DNA of 64,000 bases from Pseudoramibacter faecis (GTDB taxonomy: Bacteria > Bacillota > Clostridia > Eubacteriales > Eubacteriaceae). Positions 33,312 to 42,104 of this stretch are shown here, piece after piece. The stretch lies in contig NZ_JAYFFI010000005.1 in NCBI RefSeq assembly GCF_036289405.1, positions 1 to 64,000 on the forward strand. Direction: 5' to 3'. The translations under genes were made by a program, and so were the position numbers. The notes beneath the pieces were generated by a model that searched no databases, was not told the DNA's origin, and saw only the letters and a list, made by a program, of their open reading frames with translations. Numbering within the stretch: position 1 is the first letter of the stretch; the number at the start of each line of letters is the position of its first letter.

Positions 33312-33699
33312 CGACGGCTATGTGCTCCCGATGGCTTTAATCCTCTTGATTTTTATTCTGGGGATCGGCTCCGTGCTGCTGATGCGTGCGGGCAACGCCG
33401 TCCGCCTCAGCCGTCATTATCTGGATCACAGCGATTGCGACACCCTCGTCGAGAGTGCCCGCGCCGAATGTCGAGCCCGCCTTGAGAAAAATCCGAGCTA
33501 CGCCGGTACGGACGGCTGGGTGGCCCTGCCCGATCACGGGCAGTACCGCATCGCTGTCACGGCGGGAACTTCCGACACCGAACGGCGCCTTGTGATCACC
33601 GCGCGCTGCGGCGAGTGCCAGATCAAACAAAAGGGAACGGCCGCCCTCGACCCGCAGACTGGACGTGTGCGTGTATTTTCTCTTGTACTTGCAAAATGA
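33259..33699 (+). CDS. comGG: ComGG/PilX-like minor pilin protein
   Basis: A 146-residue protein with the N-terminal helix GYVLPMALILLIFILGIGSVLLM and no Glu5, as in ComGG and PilX-type minor pilins. The body contains an arginine-rich region and a cysteine pair (ARCGEC). I choose the ATG at 33259, which overlaps the previous gene by 53 bases. The exact start is uncertain. It is the last of the seven com genes and is followed by aroD after 24 bases. Confidence 0.65.
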   Translation: MKLICTSRGIPPKSNAHNDGYVLPMALILLIFILGIGSVLLMRAGNAVRLSRHYLDHSDCDTLVESARAECRARLEKNPSYAGTDGWVALPDHGQYRIAVTAGTSDTERRLVITARCGECQIKQKGTAALDPQTGRVRVFSLVLAK

Positions 33700-33723
33700 T
33701 GCCGAATATTGTAAGGTTAGGCC

Positions 33724-34455
33724 ATGAATAAGAAGCCTACCATTCGGGCGCATGCCTTTGCACTTTGCGTGCCCATCGCGCCAACCGATTCCCAATCATT
33801 TCGCACCCAGATCGCCCGGGCCCGCAACGCTCACCCCGACTTCATCGAATGGCGGCGGGATGCCTGGCCGGCCATCACCCCGGGCGAACAGGCCGATTGC
33901 CTGGCCGCATTCCAAGCGGACGGCCTCATTTTTACCCACCGCGCCGAAGCAGAGGGCGGAGCGCATCCGGCACCCCTCGGCGCCAGATTAAAAGCGATCG
34001 ACGCCGCCGTTCAAAGCGACGCCTGCGCCTATATCGATCTCGAAGCCGCTACGCCGCCGGACGTTCTGGCTGATGTCCGGACGGCGCTCGGTCACCGCCA
34101 CACCGGTCTCATTCTCTCCCATCACGATTTTCACGCGACGCCGGATTCGAAATGCCTTCGTCAAAAACTAGCGCAGATGGCCGAACAGGGGCCAGATGTC
34201 ATCAAAATAGCTGTCACGGCTCGCTCCCCGAAGGATGTGACCCGGGCTGCCGGCATCGTGGCCGCTTTTTCCGAGACAGCGGCCCAGCCTGTGATCTTTG
34301 TGATGATGGGCGCCGTCGGCACCATCGTGCGCGTCGCGCCGGAATGCTTCGGCGGGTCCTTGACCTTTGCGGCCTTGAGCACGGCCGAGGCCACCGCGCC
34401 GGGCCAGCTGTCCCCCGCCGCTCTCATAGCGCTGCGCCGTCAGCTTCAGCTCTAA
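33724..34455 (+). CDS. aroD: 3-dehydroquinate dehydratase, type I
   Basis: A 243-residue type I dehydroquinase of the shikimate pathway. The catalytic His in ILSHHDFHATP and the Schiff-base Lys in DVIKIAVTAR are in the usual places, and the substrate-binding start (IEWRRDAW) is clear. It turns 3-dehydroquinate into 3-dehydroshikimate. It is 24 bases after the pseudopilin gene and 33 before aroK, so the three may share a transcript. Confidence 0.92.
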   Translation: MNKKPTIRAHAFALCVPIAPTDSQSFRTQIARARNAHPDFIEWRRDAWPAITPGEQADCLAAFQADGLIFTHRAEAEGGAHPAPLGARLKAIDAAVQSDACAYIDLEAATPPDVLADVRTALGHRHTGLILSHHDFHATPDSKCLRQKLAQMAEQGPDVIKIAVTARSPKDVTRAAGIVAAFSETAAQPVIFVMMGAVGTIVRVAPECFGGSLTFAALSTAEATAPGQLSPAALIALRRQLQL

Positions 34456-34488
34456 TTTCATTCTTTATCCGTTTTTTCAGGAGCATTT

Positions 34489-35058
34489 ATGGCACTACCT
34501 CACATCATCGCACTCATCGGCTATATGGCCACCGGCAAATCCACCGTCGGGCAGGCCATGGCCAAGGCCTGCGGCTACGATTTTATCGATACGGACGAGG
34601 CGATCGTCCAGGCCGCCGGCAAATCCATCCCGGCGATTTTTGAAGAAGACGGCGAAAGGGTTTTCCGCGCCGCCGAAACCGAAACCCTCCGGCAGATTCT
34701 CACCGCCCAGCCCCAGAATCAGGGGTTGATTTTGGCCTGCGGCGGCGGCCTGCCGCTGGAGGCGGAAAACCGCGCCCTTTTGGCCGGCCATTGCTTTACC
34801 GTTCAGCTCATCGCCGACAGCGAAACCATCGCCCGTCGCGTCGAGGCCCAGGGCAAGCGCCCGCTGCTGGCTGCCGCAAGGGATCACGCCGATCTGGTGG
34901 CCCGCATCGACCGGATGAAGGCCCGCCGCAAACGCGATTACGAAGCCGCGACCGATATGAACACCGAAACGGACATTCTCCCGATCGAAGACGTGGTGGA
35001 TGCCATTCTCTTCTTTGCCGAAATGGCGCAGAACCGCCGGGAACGGCTCGCCAACTGA
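34489..35058 (+). CDS. aroK: Shikimate kinase
   Basis: A 189-residue P-loop kinase. Walker A GYMATGKST, the shikimate-binding DTDEAIVQ and GERVFRAAE motifs, and the ACGGGLPL strand are the family marks. It phosphorylates shikimate at the 3 position with ATP. It follows aroD, two non-consecutive steps of one pathway. The symmetric terminator at 35061-35104 closes the operon. Confidence 0.92.
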   Translation: MALPHIIALIGYMATGKSTVGQAMAKACGYDFIDTDEAIVQAAGKSIPAIFEEDGERVFRAAETETLRQILTAQPQNQGLILACGGGLPLEAENRALLAGHCFTVQLIADSETIARRVEAQGKRPLLAAARDHADLVARIDRMKARRKRDYEAATDMNTETDILPIEDVVDAILFFAEMAQNRRERLAN

Positions 35059-35060
35059 CC

Positions 35061-35104
35061 GCGCAATAAAAAAGCGAAGCGATTGCTTCGCTTTTTTATT
35101 GCGC
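35061..35104. terminator. Symmetric bidirectional terminator after aroK
   Basis: A perfect 20-bp inverted repeat around a GATT loop, with A- and T-runs on both sides. It can stop transcription from either strand: aroK from the left and the tRNA region from the right. Confidence 0.92.
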
Positions 35105-35139
35105 CGTTTCATTTAGACATTAAAAAATAAATAACAAAA

Positions 35140-35159
35140 AACCGGACCTGTGTCCGGTT
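35140..35159 (-). terminator. Intrinsic terminator after tRNA-Leu
   Basis: AACCGGAC pairs with GTCCGGTT across a four-base loop, then a T-rich tail on the minus strand, 11 bases beyond the tRNA 3' end. Confidence 0.85.
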
Positions 35160-35170
35160 ATGTTTGCAAA

Positions 35171-35257
35171 TGGTGCCGAAAGTGGGATTCGAACCCACAC
35201 GGTATTGCTACCAACGGATTTTGAGTCCGCCAAGTCTGCCAATTCCATCATTTCGGC
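35171..35257 (-). tRNA. tRNA-Leu (anticodon CAA)
   Basis: Minus-strand tRNA with acceptor stem GCCGAAA pairing with TTTCGGC, D-arm, anticodon stem GCGGA/TCCGT with loop CTCAAAA (anticodon CAA, reading UUG), a long variable arm typical of tRNA-Leu, the T-arm GGGTTCGAATCCC and an encoded CCA. The 87-base length includes the CCA. Confidence 0.95.
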
Positions 35258-35349
35258 TTCTAATTACTAATGCATTTTATCAAATTGCCCCGACAATTGC
35301 AAGCCATTTTTCGCATCGTCTCCATTTTTCGTTAACAGCTGCATCCCTA

Positions 35350-35841
35350 TTATAATTTACAGACGCATTCCAGCCATTCGCCGCTGCCCAGCGCAGAAGC
35401 AGACGGCCCCAGGGATTCAAATCCCATGCCCCGATAAAAGGCGAGCTTCTCCGCATGGCAGGTCAAAAACAGCGCCCGGCGCCCTTCTGCCCGGCGCAGA
35501 GCCCGATACGCTGCCATGAGCCGATGCGCCAGCCCGCGGCCGCGATAGGCCGGCAATACCTCAAGCCCCGTCAGCATGATGTTTTGCCCCAGGGGATCGT
35601 GCCCTGCGACACCATCGAAAAAAAGATCGTCAAATTGCCCCGCGTCACTGGCAACGCCGTCGAGAAACCCCGCCAGCTGCCCGGTCTCAAGATCCCGAGC
35701 CACCAGCCATAAGCCGGCCGCCCGGTTGAGCTTGGGCGCAAGTTGCTCACGCGTCAGCACCTCGCCCGGCGGAAAACAAAGCCGCTCCATTTCACAAAGC
35801 GCGTCCAAATCCTTCTGGGTTGGATTCATCAATTCAAACAT
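35350..35841 (-). CDS. GNAT family N-acetyltransferase
   Basis: A 163-residue GNAT acetyltransferase. The acetyl-CoA motif A reads LTGLEVLPAYRGRGLAHRLM (Q/RxxGxG/A type) and the C-terminal motif B AFYRGMGFESLG. Start ATG at 35841 behind AGGAGG; a start seven codons upstream is poorer. Substrate is unknown; it resembles the RimI/AANAT-like group of small-molecule and protein acetyltransferases. It is a single gene between the tRNA and the antiporter terminator. Confidence 0.82.
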   Translation of the reverse strand: MFELMNPTQKDLDALCEMERLCFPPGEVLTREQLAPKLNRAAGLWLVARDLETGQLAGFLDGVASDAGQFDDLFFDGVAGHDPLGQNIMLTGLEVLPAYRGRGLAHRLMAAYRALRRAEGRRALFLTCHAEKLAFYRGMGFESLGPSASALGSGEWLECVCKL

Positions 35842-35952
35842 AAGGCCTCCTGTCCGCCGCAACGCCGTGAAGGCGCCGCCAATTCACGCCGGCAATTATC
35901 TTGATTGTATCACGGGGCGGCTCTTTTCTCAAATACGGCAAAACCCATCCGA

Positions 35953-35983
35953 TAAAAAAAGAGCCCTGCCATCGCAAGGCTCT
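35953..35983 (-). terminator. Intrinsic terminator after the antiporter gene
   Basis: AGAGCC and GGCTCT pair across a 12-base loop and are followed by a run of seven T on the minus strand. It lies just past the stop at 35994. Confidence 0.8.
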
Positions 35984-35993
35984 TCTGACAATC

Positions 35994-37367
35994 TCATGTT
36001 GATTTTTTTTTTGAATGCGGCGATCCGTGATGTTCGTCCCTGAACATGCCGTTATCCTCCAGCTCTCCCACTTTTTCGTAGGTTTTCGCAAAGACATTTT
36101 CCCTGTCGACCGCGTCGGGATCCATTACGCTGGGATCCACCGTCGCTCCTGCGGCCACTGCTCGGGCGCGCACCATCTGCGGCGTGTATTTCATCGTGCG
36201 CATAAATACGGTCTTAAGCATAATCGGTGTCACGATGGTCGTAATGATCACGACGAGCACCACCGGTCCGATAAAATGCGAACTGATGAGCCCGAGCGCT
36301 TGGCCCTTGCTGGCCACAATCAGGGCCACCTCGCCGCGGGAAATCATCCCGACGCCGATGCGCAGACTCTGATATTTGCGATAGCCGCAAACCAAAGCGC
36401 CCATCCCACAGCCAACAATCTTTGTTACGATGGCGACAAGCACCAATATCACCGAAAACCAGATAATCCGGCTGTCCATCCCGGGAAGCACTACCGAAAG
36501 GCCGATGCTGGCAAAGAAAATCGGCGACAAATACAAATTCGACAGGGTATCAAAACGCGACGCAAGGTAGGCCCGTTTTTCGGTCATCGAGAGCACAAGT
36601 CCCGCGATAAACGCGCCGGTAATATCCGCCACGCCGAAAAACTGCTCCGCACAAAAAGAGAGCAACAGACAAAAGACGAAAGCGATGATGCTGTATCGGC
36701 GCAATCCCTTTTCTGAATGGCCTGTCCACCAGCGATAAAATTTCAGGAACAAAAAACCCACCACGCCGGCAAAGACAAAGAATCCGACAATTTTGAGCAT
36801 GACGATGCCCAACGAAACCGAGGCATCGGCCATGCTGGTGACAACGGTCAGAGCGATAATCCCCAAAATATCGTCGATGATGGCCGCTCCCAAAATCGCA
36901 TTGCCCGAATGGGTTTTGAGTTTGCCGATTTCCTTCAGGGTTTCAACGGTGATGCTCACTGAGGTTGCCGTTAAAATCACGCCTATGAAGATATTCTGCA
37001 GGAAAAGACTCGTGTGCAGCCCGGATGCCATTCCACGATTGAAATAAGCCGCCACCAGATAACCGCCGATCAAAGGCACGATCACCCCGATTAAAGCGAT
37101 CACGAACGACGCCTTTCCGCTTTTTTTAAGCTCGCTGACATCCGTCTCCATACCCGCGGTAAACATCAGCACAATCACGCCGATCTCTGCCGAATCCTTG
37201 ATAAAATTCGTTTGAGAGATCACATTGAGCATTGCCGGCCCCAGAATGAGCCCCGCCAAAAGCGCGCCCACTACCTGTGGCATTTGAATGCGCCGGGTGA
37301 GCAATCCCAATAATTTTGTCGATAATAATATCAGTGCTAAATCCAATAGAAATTTATAGCTTTCCAT
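35994..37367 (-). CDS. CPA2 family cation:proton antiporter
   Basis: A 457-residue membrane protein of the monovalent cation:proton antiporter-2 (KefB/NapA-like) family. About 12 to 13 hydrophobic helices are seen. The family segments VVGALLAGLILGPAML and IGVIVLMFTAGMETDVSELK near the start and TATSVSITVETLKE in the middle are clear. The C-terminus ends in a short charged cytoplasmic tail without a TrkA domain. It exchanges Na+ or K+ for H+. The GDGSR-type regulation typical of KefC is not visible. Expressed from the promoter at 37417-37444. Confidence 0.85.
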   Translation of the reverse strand: MESYKFLLDLALILLSTKLLGLLTRRIQMPQVVGALLAGLILGPAMLNVISQTNFIKDSAEIGVIVLMFTAGMETDVSELKKSGKASFVIALIGVIVPLIGGYLVAAYFNRGMASGLHTSLFLQNIFIGVILTATSVSITVETLKEIGKLKTHSGNAILGAAIIDDILGIIALTVVTSMADASVSLGIVMLKIVGFFVFAGVVGFLFLKFYRWWTGHSEKGLRRYSIIAFVFCLLLSFCAEQFFGVADITGAFIAGLVLSMTEKRAYLASRFDTLSNLYLSPIFFASIGLSVVLPGMDSRIIWFSVILVLVAIVTKIVGCGMGALVCGYRKYQSLRIGVGMISRGEVALIVASKGQALGLISSHFIGPVVLVVIITTIVTPIMLKTVFMRTMKYTPQMVRARAVAAGATVDPSVMDPDAVDRENVFAKTYEKVGELEDNGMFRDEHHGSPHSKKKST

Positions 37368-37389
37368 ATTAAGCCTTCCTACTTTCTGT

Positions 37390-37402
37390 CTGTTTCAAAC
37401 AG
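37390..37402. promoter_or_regulatory. Palindrome upstream of the antiporter
   Basis: CTGTTTCAAACAG is a perfect 13-base palindrome between the -10 box and the antiporter start. It could be an operator of an unknown regulator. Only symmetry and position support it. Confidence 0.35.
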
Positions 37403-37416
37403 TTTCACTATATATC

Positions 37417-37444
37417 ATTATACGACTGCGGTTATTTTTTTCAA
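37417..37444 (-). promoter_or_regulatory. Promoter of the antiporter gene
   Basis: On the minus strand TTGAAA and TATAAT are 16 bases apart; the start would fall near 37410, giving a leader of about 43 bases. Confidence 0.68.
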
Positions 37445-37461
37445 GCGCCGTTAAAAATTTA

Positions 37462-38313
37462 TCACATGTTTCCGCCCTTCTGTCCACCAACGGGCAGGTG
37501 ATCAGCCACGAAAACATCACACGCCCGGAGAATCTCTTTCAGATTGCCGTCCAGTGCGGAGAGCGCCTGCCGCTTAATGGCATCCGGCACCGGGTAATAG
37601 GCTTCGGCGATGCTGCCGGCAATGGCCGCCAGTGTATCCGTGTCCCCGCCCAGCGAAACCGCCAGCCGAATGGTCGACTCAAAATCATCCGCCATCAAAA
37701 AACAATCGATGGCCTCGGGCACGGTCACCTGACAGGAGACATGCCCGCGATTGCTCTGGCGGATGGTCGCGTCGTTTCTCCCCAGCGCATAACCGTAGTG
37801 AGCTTCGATATATTGTCGTATTTTGCCCTTCGTCTCCTGCTGGCGCGCCAGAAAAATCGCTGTCGCCGTGGCCTGTGCTCCTTTGATTCCCTCGGGATGG
37901 TCATGACTGACCTTCGCCGAAATGGCCGCGTATTTTTCCACCAGCGCCAACGAATCGTAAAGCCAGGCCGCGCCGGATACCCGCATGGCTGATCCGTTCC
38001 CATAACTTCCGTAGGGTTTGGGGTCATCGGCAAAAATCCAGCGGATAAAGCGCCCGCCATAACCCACATTCGAATAACGGCGTCCCAGATGCTGCATCGC
38101 CAGAATAATTTCCCGCTCGCTGGCATCCGGATTGCCGTAGCCGCGCATCAACCCCTGAGCCACGGCTAAAGTCATTACCGAATCGTCCGTAAAACGAGAT
38201 CCCGTTCCAAAGATCGGAAAATCCACAGCGCTGTCGTTTTGCACCTGGCGGATAAAATCGCGATCAAATTCATACACAGAGCCAGCAATATCACCAATAA
38301 TTGCGCCTAACAT
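37462..38313 (-). CDS. ADP-ribosylglycohydrolase family protein
   Basis: A 283-residue protein of the ARH/DraG family. The N-terminal metal site starts MLGAIIGDIAGSVYEF, the FTDDSVMTLAVA segment gives the first Mg-aspartates, and VSLGGDTDTLAAIAGSIAEAYY is the second metal site. Such enzymes remove ADP-ribose from proteins or other acceptors, or are involved in NAD-linked regulation. No ADP-ribosyltransferase was seen nearby. A macrodomain gene lies 15 kb away at 53479-54021. Substrate unknown. Confidence 0.88.
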   Translation of the reverse strand: MLGAIIGDIAGSVYEFDRDFIRQVQNDSAVDFPIFGTGSRFTDDSVMTLAVAQGLMRGYGNPDASEREIILAMQHLGRRYSNVGYGGRFIRWIFADDPKPYGSYGNGSAMRVSGAAWLYDSLALVEKYAAISAKVSHDHPEGIKGAQATATAIFLARQQETKGKIRQYIEAHYGYALGRNDATIRQSNRGHVSCQVTVPEAIDCFLMADDFESTIRLAVSLGGDTDTLAAIAGSIAEAYYPVPDAIKRQALSALDGNLKEILRACDVFVADHLPVGGQKGGNM

Positions 38314-38466
38314 TTTTCCCCCTGTTCAGCGTTTTGCTTTTGTTTCGTTTCACACAAACAACCACAAGATCTTGCTTAATGCCCCTTCTCATAATTATTA
38401 ATATAGCATTTTTTTGTCCTTTTGTTAATCTTTTTTGTCATTTTTTGGTGGCTCTTAATCTAAAAT

Positions 38467-38495
38467 CAAAAAATACTGGAGCCGAAGCCCCAGTA
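38467..38495 (-). terminator. Intrinsic terminator after the acyl-CoA ligase gene
   Basis: TACTGG...GC and GC...CCAGTA pair around a TTCG loop, then six T on the minus strand. It ends the ligase-CoA-transferase-MaoC-dehydrogenase operon, 78 bases past the ligase stop. Confidence 0.8.
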
Positions 38496-38572
38496 AGTTC
38501 ATTCTATCTGATGGTCAGAACCAAGGTGTTTGGCACGATCATCCATTGAGATCGTCCTGCAAAAACGAGCGC

Positions 38573-40261
38573 CTATTTCGTTTGAATCTCACGCGTCTTT
38601 TTTTCCTTCATTTTTTCTTCTGCAAGCGCGCGAAGACGCTTTTTCGTGATTTTCCCATTGGGAGTTTTAGGCCACTCATTTCCTTTCATAAAAAAATAGA
38701 ATTTTGGGAGCTGGTAATCGGCCAGATGTTTCTTGCAATAGGCCATGATCTCGCGCTTGGTTTCCGGAGCTGAATGGAGCGGTTCAATAAAGGCAACGCC
38801 AATCCACCCCAGCTTCTCATCCGGCATGCCGAGCGTTTCTGCCCGGACGACCGCTTTGCAATTTAAAATAATCTGATCGACAAAGGCCGGTGACACATTT
38901 TCCCCATTTATTTTGTAGCTCTCGTTTAATCGGCCCTCAAAAATCATATAACCATCGGCATCAATCCTTGCCAAATCGCCGGAGCGAAACCATCCGCCTT
39001 CTGTAAAGGCGCTTTTCGTAGCCATTTCATCGCCAAAATAACCAGCACTGACTATGGCGCCCTTGCAAATCAGCTCGCCGACTTCCCCCGCGGGCAAATC
39101 CGCCAGGACGTCCGGATCCACCACCCGATACTCAATCAGGGGTTCACACGCTTCAAGATGATCTGTCAGGATCTTCCCAACCGAATGGTATAGCTTTGCG
39201 GTTGGCGCTTCCGGCGGTGTTTGCACCGAAGCCGCACTCACTTCGCTCATCCCGTAGCCGGTGATCACTTCCGAAACACCCAAATCGTTTTTTATCGCAT
39301 CCCACACCCATTTTGGACAGACCGAGGCCGAACAATACACCGCATGAAGTGTGCTCAAATTGTAATCGCAAAGCGAAGGCGCCGACAATAGTTTTTGCAT
39401 AGTCAAAAGCACACAGATCAGATCGTTCACTTTTAAAGTCTGGATCGTCCTCAGCGCTTGATCCGCGTCAAATTTTCCCGGGAGACACACCAGCGTTCCG
39501 CCCACAAACAATACCGAAAGCAGTCCTTCGATATAACCGTAAACATGGAAGAGCGGCACGGTAATCATTACCTTCCGCCCATCTTCAAAGCCTCGGTTAA
39601 GACAATTGGCATAGGCACTGCGCAGCAGCATGTTGTGGGTCAGCATGGCGCCTTTTGGATCCCCCGTACTGCCCGACGTAAAGATGATATCCGACAAATC
39701 CGAAGCTTGGACATCCCTTTGCCTATTGACTTGGAACCCCGCGTTCTTTGGGTTTTTCTCGCTCGTGATCCTCGCCATAAAATTCCGCCAGCTCATCGCG
39801 GGCCCCTCGCTTTTAGAAGACGGACTCAGCAAAATGATCTTTTGAAGCGTTTCGCACTGCGCCACACAATCCACATCACCATCTTTGTCCGACACCAAAA
39901 CGACGGCGCCCGTCTTTTTAAGCATGTAGCATTTCTGATCCGCGGGGATCCTGCGATTGATCGGCACCTTCACCGCGCCGAGTTTTGCAAGCGCAAAGGT
40001 CACACAAAGATACTCAAAACAATTGCCAAGGCTAACCGCGACGCGTTCGCCCTTTCTCACCCCAATATGCCCAAACGCCGCCGCTGCCTGATGGACCTGA
40101 GCTGTCGTCTGCGCATAGGTTTTTGACACTTGACCGTCCTGAAAAAAAATCCGATCGGAATATCGCGCGGCCGCCTGAGAAAATTTTTGAAAAATCGTCT
40201 GTGCTGACCAACGCGGATATCCTGCCCGCAGCGCCCTGCGCCTGTCTTCTAAAGATGCCAT
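38573..40261 (-). CDS. AMP-dependent acyl-CoA ligase
   Basis: A 562-residue acyl-adenylate-forming enzyme. The P-loop motif IIFTSGSTGDPKGAMLTH (about 190-207), the A5-type motif GYGMSEVSAASVQTP, the hinge GWFRSGDLARIDADGY and the catalytic lysine near the C-terminus (TPNGKITKKRL) are present. It activates a carboxylic acid to its CoA thioester with ATP. The same operon carries a CoA-transferase, a MaoC hydratase and an acyl-CoA dehydrogenase, so the substrate may be a short or medium-chain acid. Most like CaiC or FadD-type ligases; exact substrate unknown. Confidence 0.85.
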   Translation of the reverse strand: MASLEDRRRALRAGYPRWSAQTIFQKFSQAAARYSDRIFFQDGQVSKTYAQTTAQVHQAAAAFGHIGVRKGERVAVSLGNCFEYLCVTFALAKLGAVKVPINRRIPADQKCYMLKKTGAVVLVSDKDGDVDCVAQCETLQKIILLSPSSKSEGPAMSWRNFMARITSEKNPKNAGFQVNRQRDVQASDLSDIIFTSGSTGDPKGAMLTHNMLLRSAYANCLNRGFEDGRKVMITVPLFHVYGYIEGLLSVLFVGGTLVCLPGKFDADQALRTIQTLKVNDLICVLLTMQKLLSAPSLCDYNLSTLHAVYCSASVCPKWVWDAIKNDLGVSEVITGYGMSEVSAASVQTPPEAPTAKLYHSVGKILTDHLEACEPLIEYRVVDPDVLADLPAGEVGELICKGAIVSAGYFGDEMATKSAFTEGGWFRSGDLARIDADGYMIFEGRLNESYKINGENVSPAFVDQIILNCKAVVRAETLGMPDEKLGWIGVAFIEPLHSAPETKREIMAYCKKHLADYQLPKFYFFMKGNEWPKTPNGKITKKRLRALAEEKMKEKKTREIQTK

Positions 40262-40318
40262 GCGATCATCCCTCTTTTAATCTGCTTTAATATTCTGAAT
40301 ATCCGCTGTCGAATCAGG

Positions 40319-41617
40319 TTACAACACACCGATTTTCTTCCCCTGAAATCTGAGCGAATCCCTGAATTTCGGATGCGCGATGGCAATTAACGCCTCAGCG
40401 CGCTGTCGCTCATTTTTGTATTTAAGATCTGCAACGCCGTATTCCGTCACCACGTATTCAATATCGTATCGGGAGACCGTCGTCACGTTCCCCGCTTCAA
40501 AAAAGGGAACGATTTTAGAAACCGAATCGTTTTTTGCCGTTGCATTTAGCGTCAAAATCGATTTGCCGCCTTCGGAGAGTCTGGCGCCCCGGACATGATC
40601 CAACTGACCACCGATCCCACTGTATTGAATCCCGCCGATCGATTCCGAATTCGCCTGCCCCTTTAAGTCGACTTCGATGCACCCGTTAACGGATGTCTGT
40701 TTGTAGTTTTTCCCAATCTCATAAGGATCGTTGACATAATCGACGGGCATCGTCGCAAACATGGGGTGGTGATCGAGGTAGCGATAAAATTTTTCCGAGC
40801 CGGCAGCCTGAGCTCCAATGCACACCCCTTTATTGACCGTCTTCAAGCTATTATCGATCACGCCGGCCTCCACCAACTCCATCATAGCCTCCGTCAATGT
40901 TTCGGAATGAACGCCCAAGTGGTGCTTGCTCATCAAATTCCGGGCGATCGCGTCCGGCAGTGTTCCGATTCCCAGCTGAATCGTCGCGCCATCTTCAACA
41001 AGATCCGCAACATAATCGGCAATAGCCTGCGTTTTCTCGTCGATGTCGAGCCGTCCGATAGCATAAAGCGGCGTCTCGGCCGGCACCAGATAATCCACCG
41101 CGTCCAGATGAATCTTTTTCCCGCCCATATAAGGCATGTTGGGATTGATTTGAGCGATCACCTGCGCCGCTGTCCTGGCGGCGGGCTCCGTAAAACAGCA
41201 GGAAATGCCAAAGCTGCAATTCCCGGCTTCATCGGGCGGCGACAATTGAATGAAGGCCCAATGGGGATTGATCTCCGGATTTTGAGCAAATATTTTGGGC
41301 CATTCGTGAAAATTGCTGCCTCCTAAGAAGGTGACGCGTCCTTCCCGATAAGCCGGCCGGGTCTTCGCCCCGAGAAAAAGCGACGTGTGATGAAAATGCG
41401 CCTCGCAGGCCTTGTCGATATAGGCATTCGGGCCCGGGCTCATCCCGTGAATGATTTCCACATTTTCAAGCGTGTCGGCCCTTGCCATTAGCGCCTCCAC
41501 CAGCGCCGGCGGCTCACCGACCCAATCGCCAAAAATAATTTTATCCCCCAATTGAACATGGGACACGGCCTCCTCGGCGGTATAGATCTTGTCTCGATAC
41601 TTCTCCTGCCAATCCAT
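40319..41617 (-). CDS. Acetyl-CoA hydrolase/CoA-transferase family protein
   Basis: A 432-residue class I CoA-transferase, related to butyrate:acetyl-CoA and 4-hydroxybutyrate CoA-transferases. The catalytic glutamate lies in LGVHSETLTEAMMELVE (about 237-240). It moves CoA between acyl donors and a free acid. Stop and start of the preceding MaoC gene are almost adjacent (41617 and 41620). The frame is intact. Which acid is used cannot be told. Confidence 0.85.
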   Translation of the reverse strand: MDWQEKYRDKIYTAEEAVSHVQLGDKIIFGDWVGEPPALVEALMARADTLENVEIIHGMSPGPNAYIDKACEAHFHHTSLFLGAKTRPAYREGRVTFLGGSNFHEWPKIFAQNPEINPHWAFIQLSPPDEAGNCSFGISCCFTEPAARTAAQVIAQINPNMPYMGGKKIHLDAVDYLVPAETPLYAIGRLDIDEKTQAIADYVADLVEDGATIQLGIGTLPDAIARNLMSKHHLGVHSETLTEAMMELVEAGVIDNSLKTVNKGVCIGAQAAGSEKFYRYLDHHPMFATMPVDYVNDPYEIGKNYKQTSVNGCIEVDLKGQANSESIGGIQYSGIGGQLDHVRGARLSEGGKSILTLNATAKNDSVSKIVPFFEAGNVTTVSRYDIEYVVTEYGVADLKYKNERQRAEALIAIAHPKFRDSLRFQGKKIGVL

Positions 41618-41619
41618 AG

Positions 41620-42087
41620 CTATGCCTCTTCCTCAAGCGCACACCAGTAAAGCATGGTCGCCATGCTGCCGGTCTGGCAGAGTTTATCATCCTGATTGAC
41701 AATGCGATAGCCGATGTTTAAAATGCCGCGGTCCGGTTTCGATTTGGAGCGTTTAGCCTCCAGCACTTCAATTTCGCAGTGAATGGTGTCGCCGATTTTA
41801 ATCGCGCCGACGAATTGCCATTCAGTGCTAAGCGCTGCGATGGCCGATCCGTCCACAAGCCCCATTCTCCCCCAAAGTCCGGTGGCAATGCCGGCGCCGA
41901 GAAGGCCGTGCGCGATCCGACTTCCAAAAGGAAGGGCCTCGGCATAGGTCCGGTCCGTGTGGATGGGATTGTTGTCCCCGGTGATGCCGGCAAATAAAAC
42001 CACATCGGTTTCTGTCACCGTCCGCGATAGCGTTGTAAAGCGATCTCCCACCTTAAATTCATTCAGGTAATAAAATGAACGTCTCAT
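41620..42087 (-). CDS. MaoC-like hotdog enoyl-CoA hydratase
   Basis: A 155-residue single-hotdog protein of the MaoC dehydratase family. The catalytic Asp-His pair is in FAGITGDNNPIHTDRTYA, and GSRIAHGLLGAGIATGLWG is the hydratase motif. It hydrates a trans-2-enoyl-CoA in R-specific fashion. The ATG at 42087 has GAGG about six bases upstream; an in-frame ATG 23 codons earlier overlaps the previous gene. The gene pairs with the acyl-CoA dehydrogenase 17 bases upstream. Confidence 0.85.
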   Translation of the reverse strand: MRRSFYYLNEFKVGDRFTTLSRTVTETDVVLFAGITGDNNPIHTDRTYAEALPFGSRIAHGLLGAGIATGLWGRMGLVDGSAIAALSTEWQFVGAIKIGDTIHCEIEVLEAKRSKSKPDRGILNIGYRIVNQDDKLCQTGSMATMLYWCALEEEA

Positions 42088-42104
42088 CGCATCCTCCCGC
42101 AAAC

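Noticed and set aside
35164..35355. 63-codon plus-strand frame across the tRNA gene
   Set aside because: Its protein (PKVGFEPTRYCYQ) is the usual artefact of translating the opposite strand of a tRNA.
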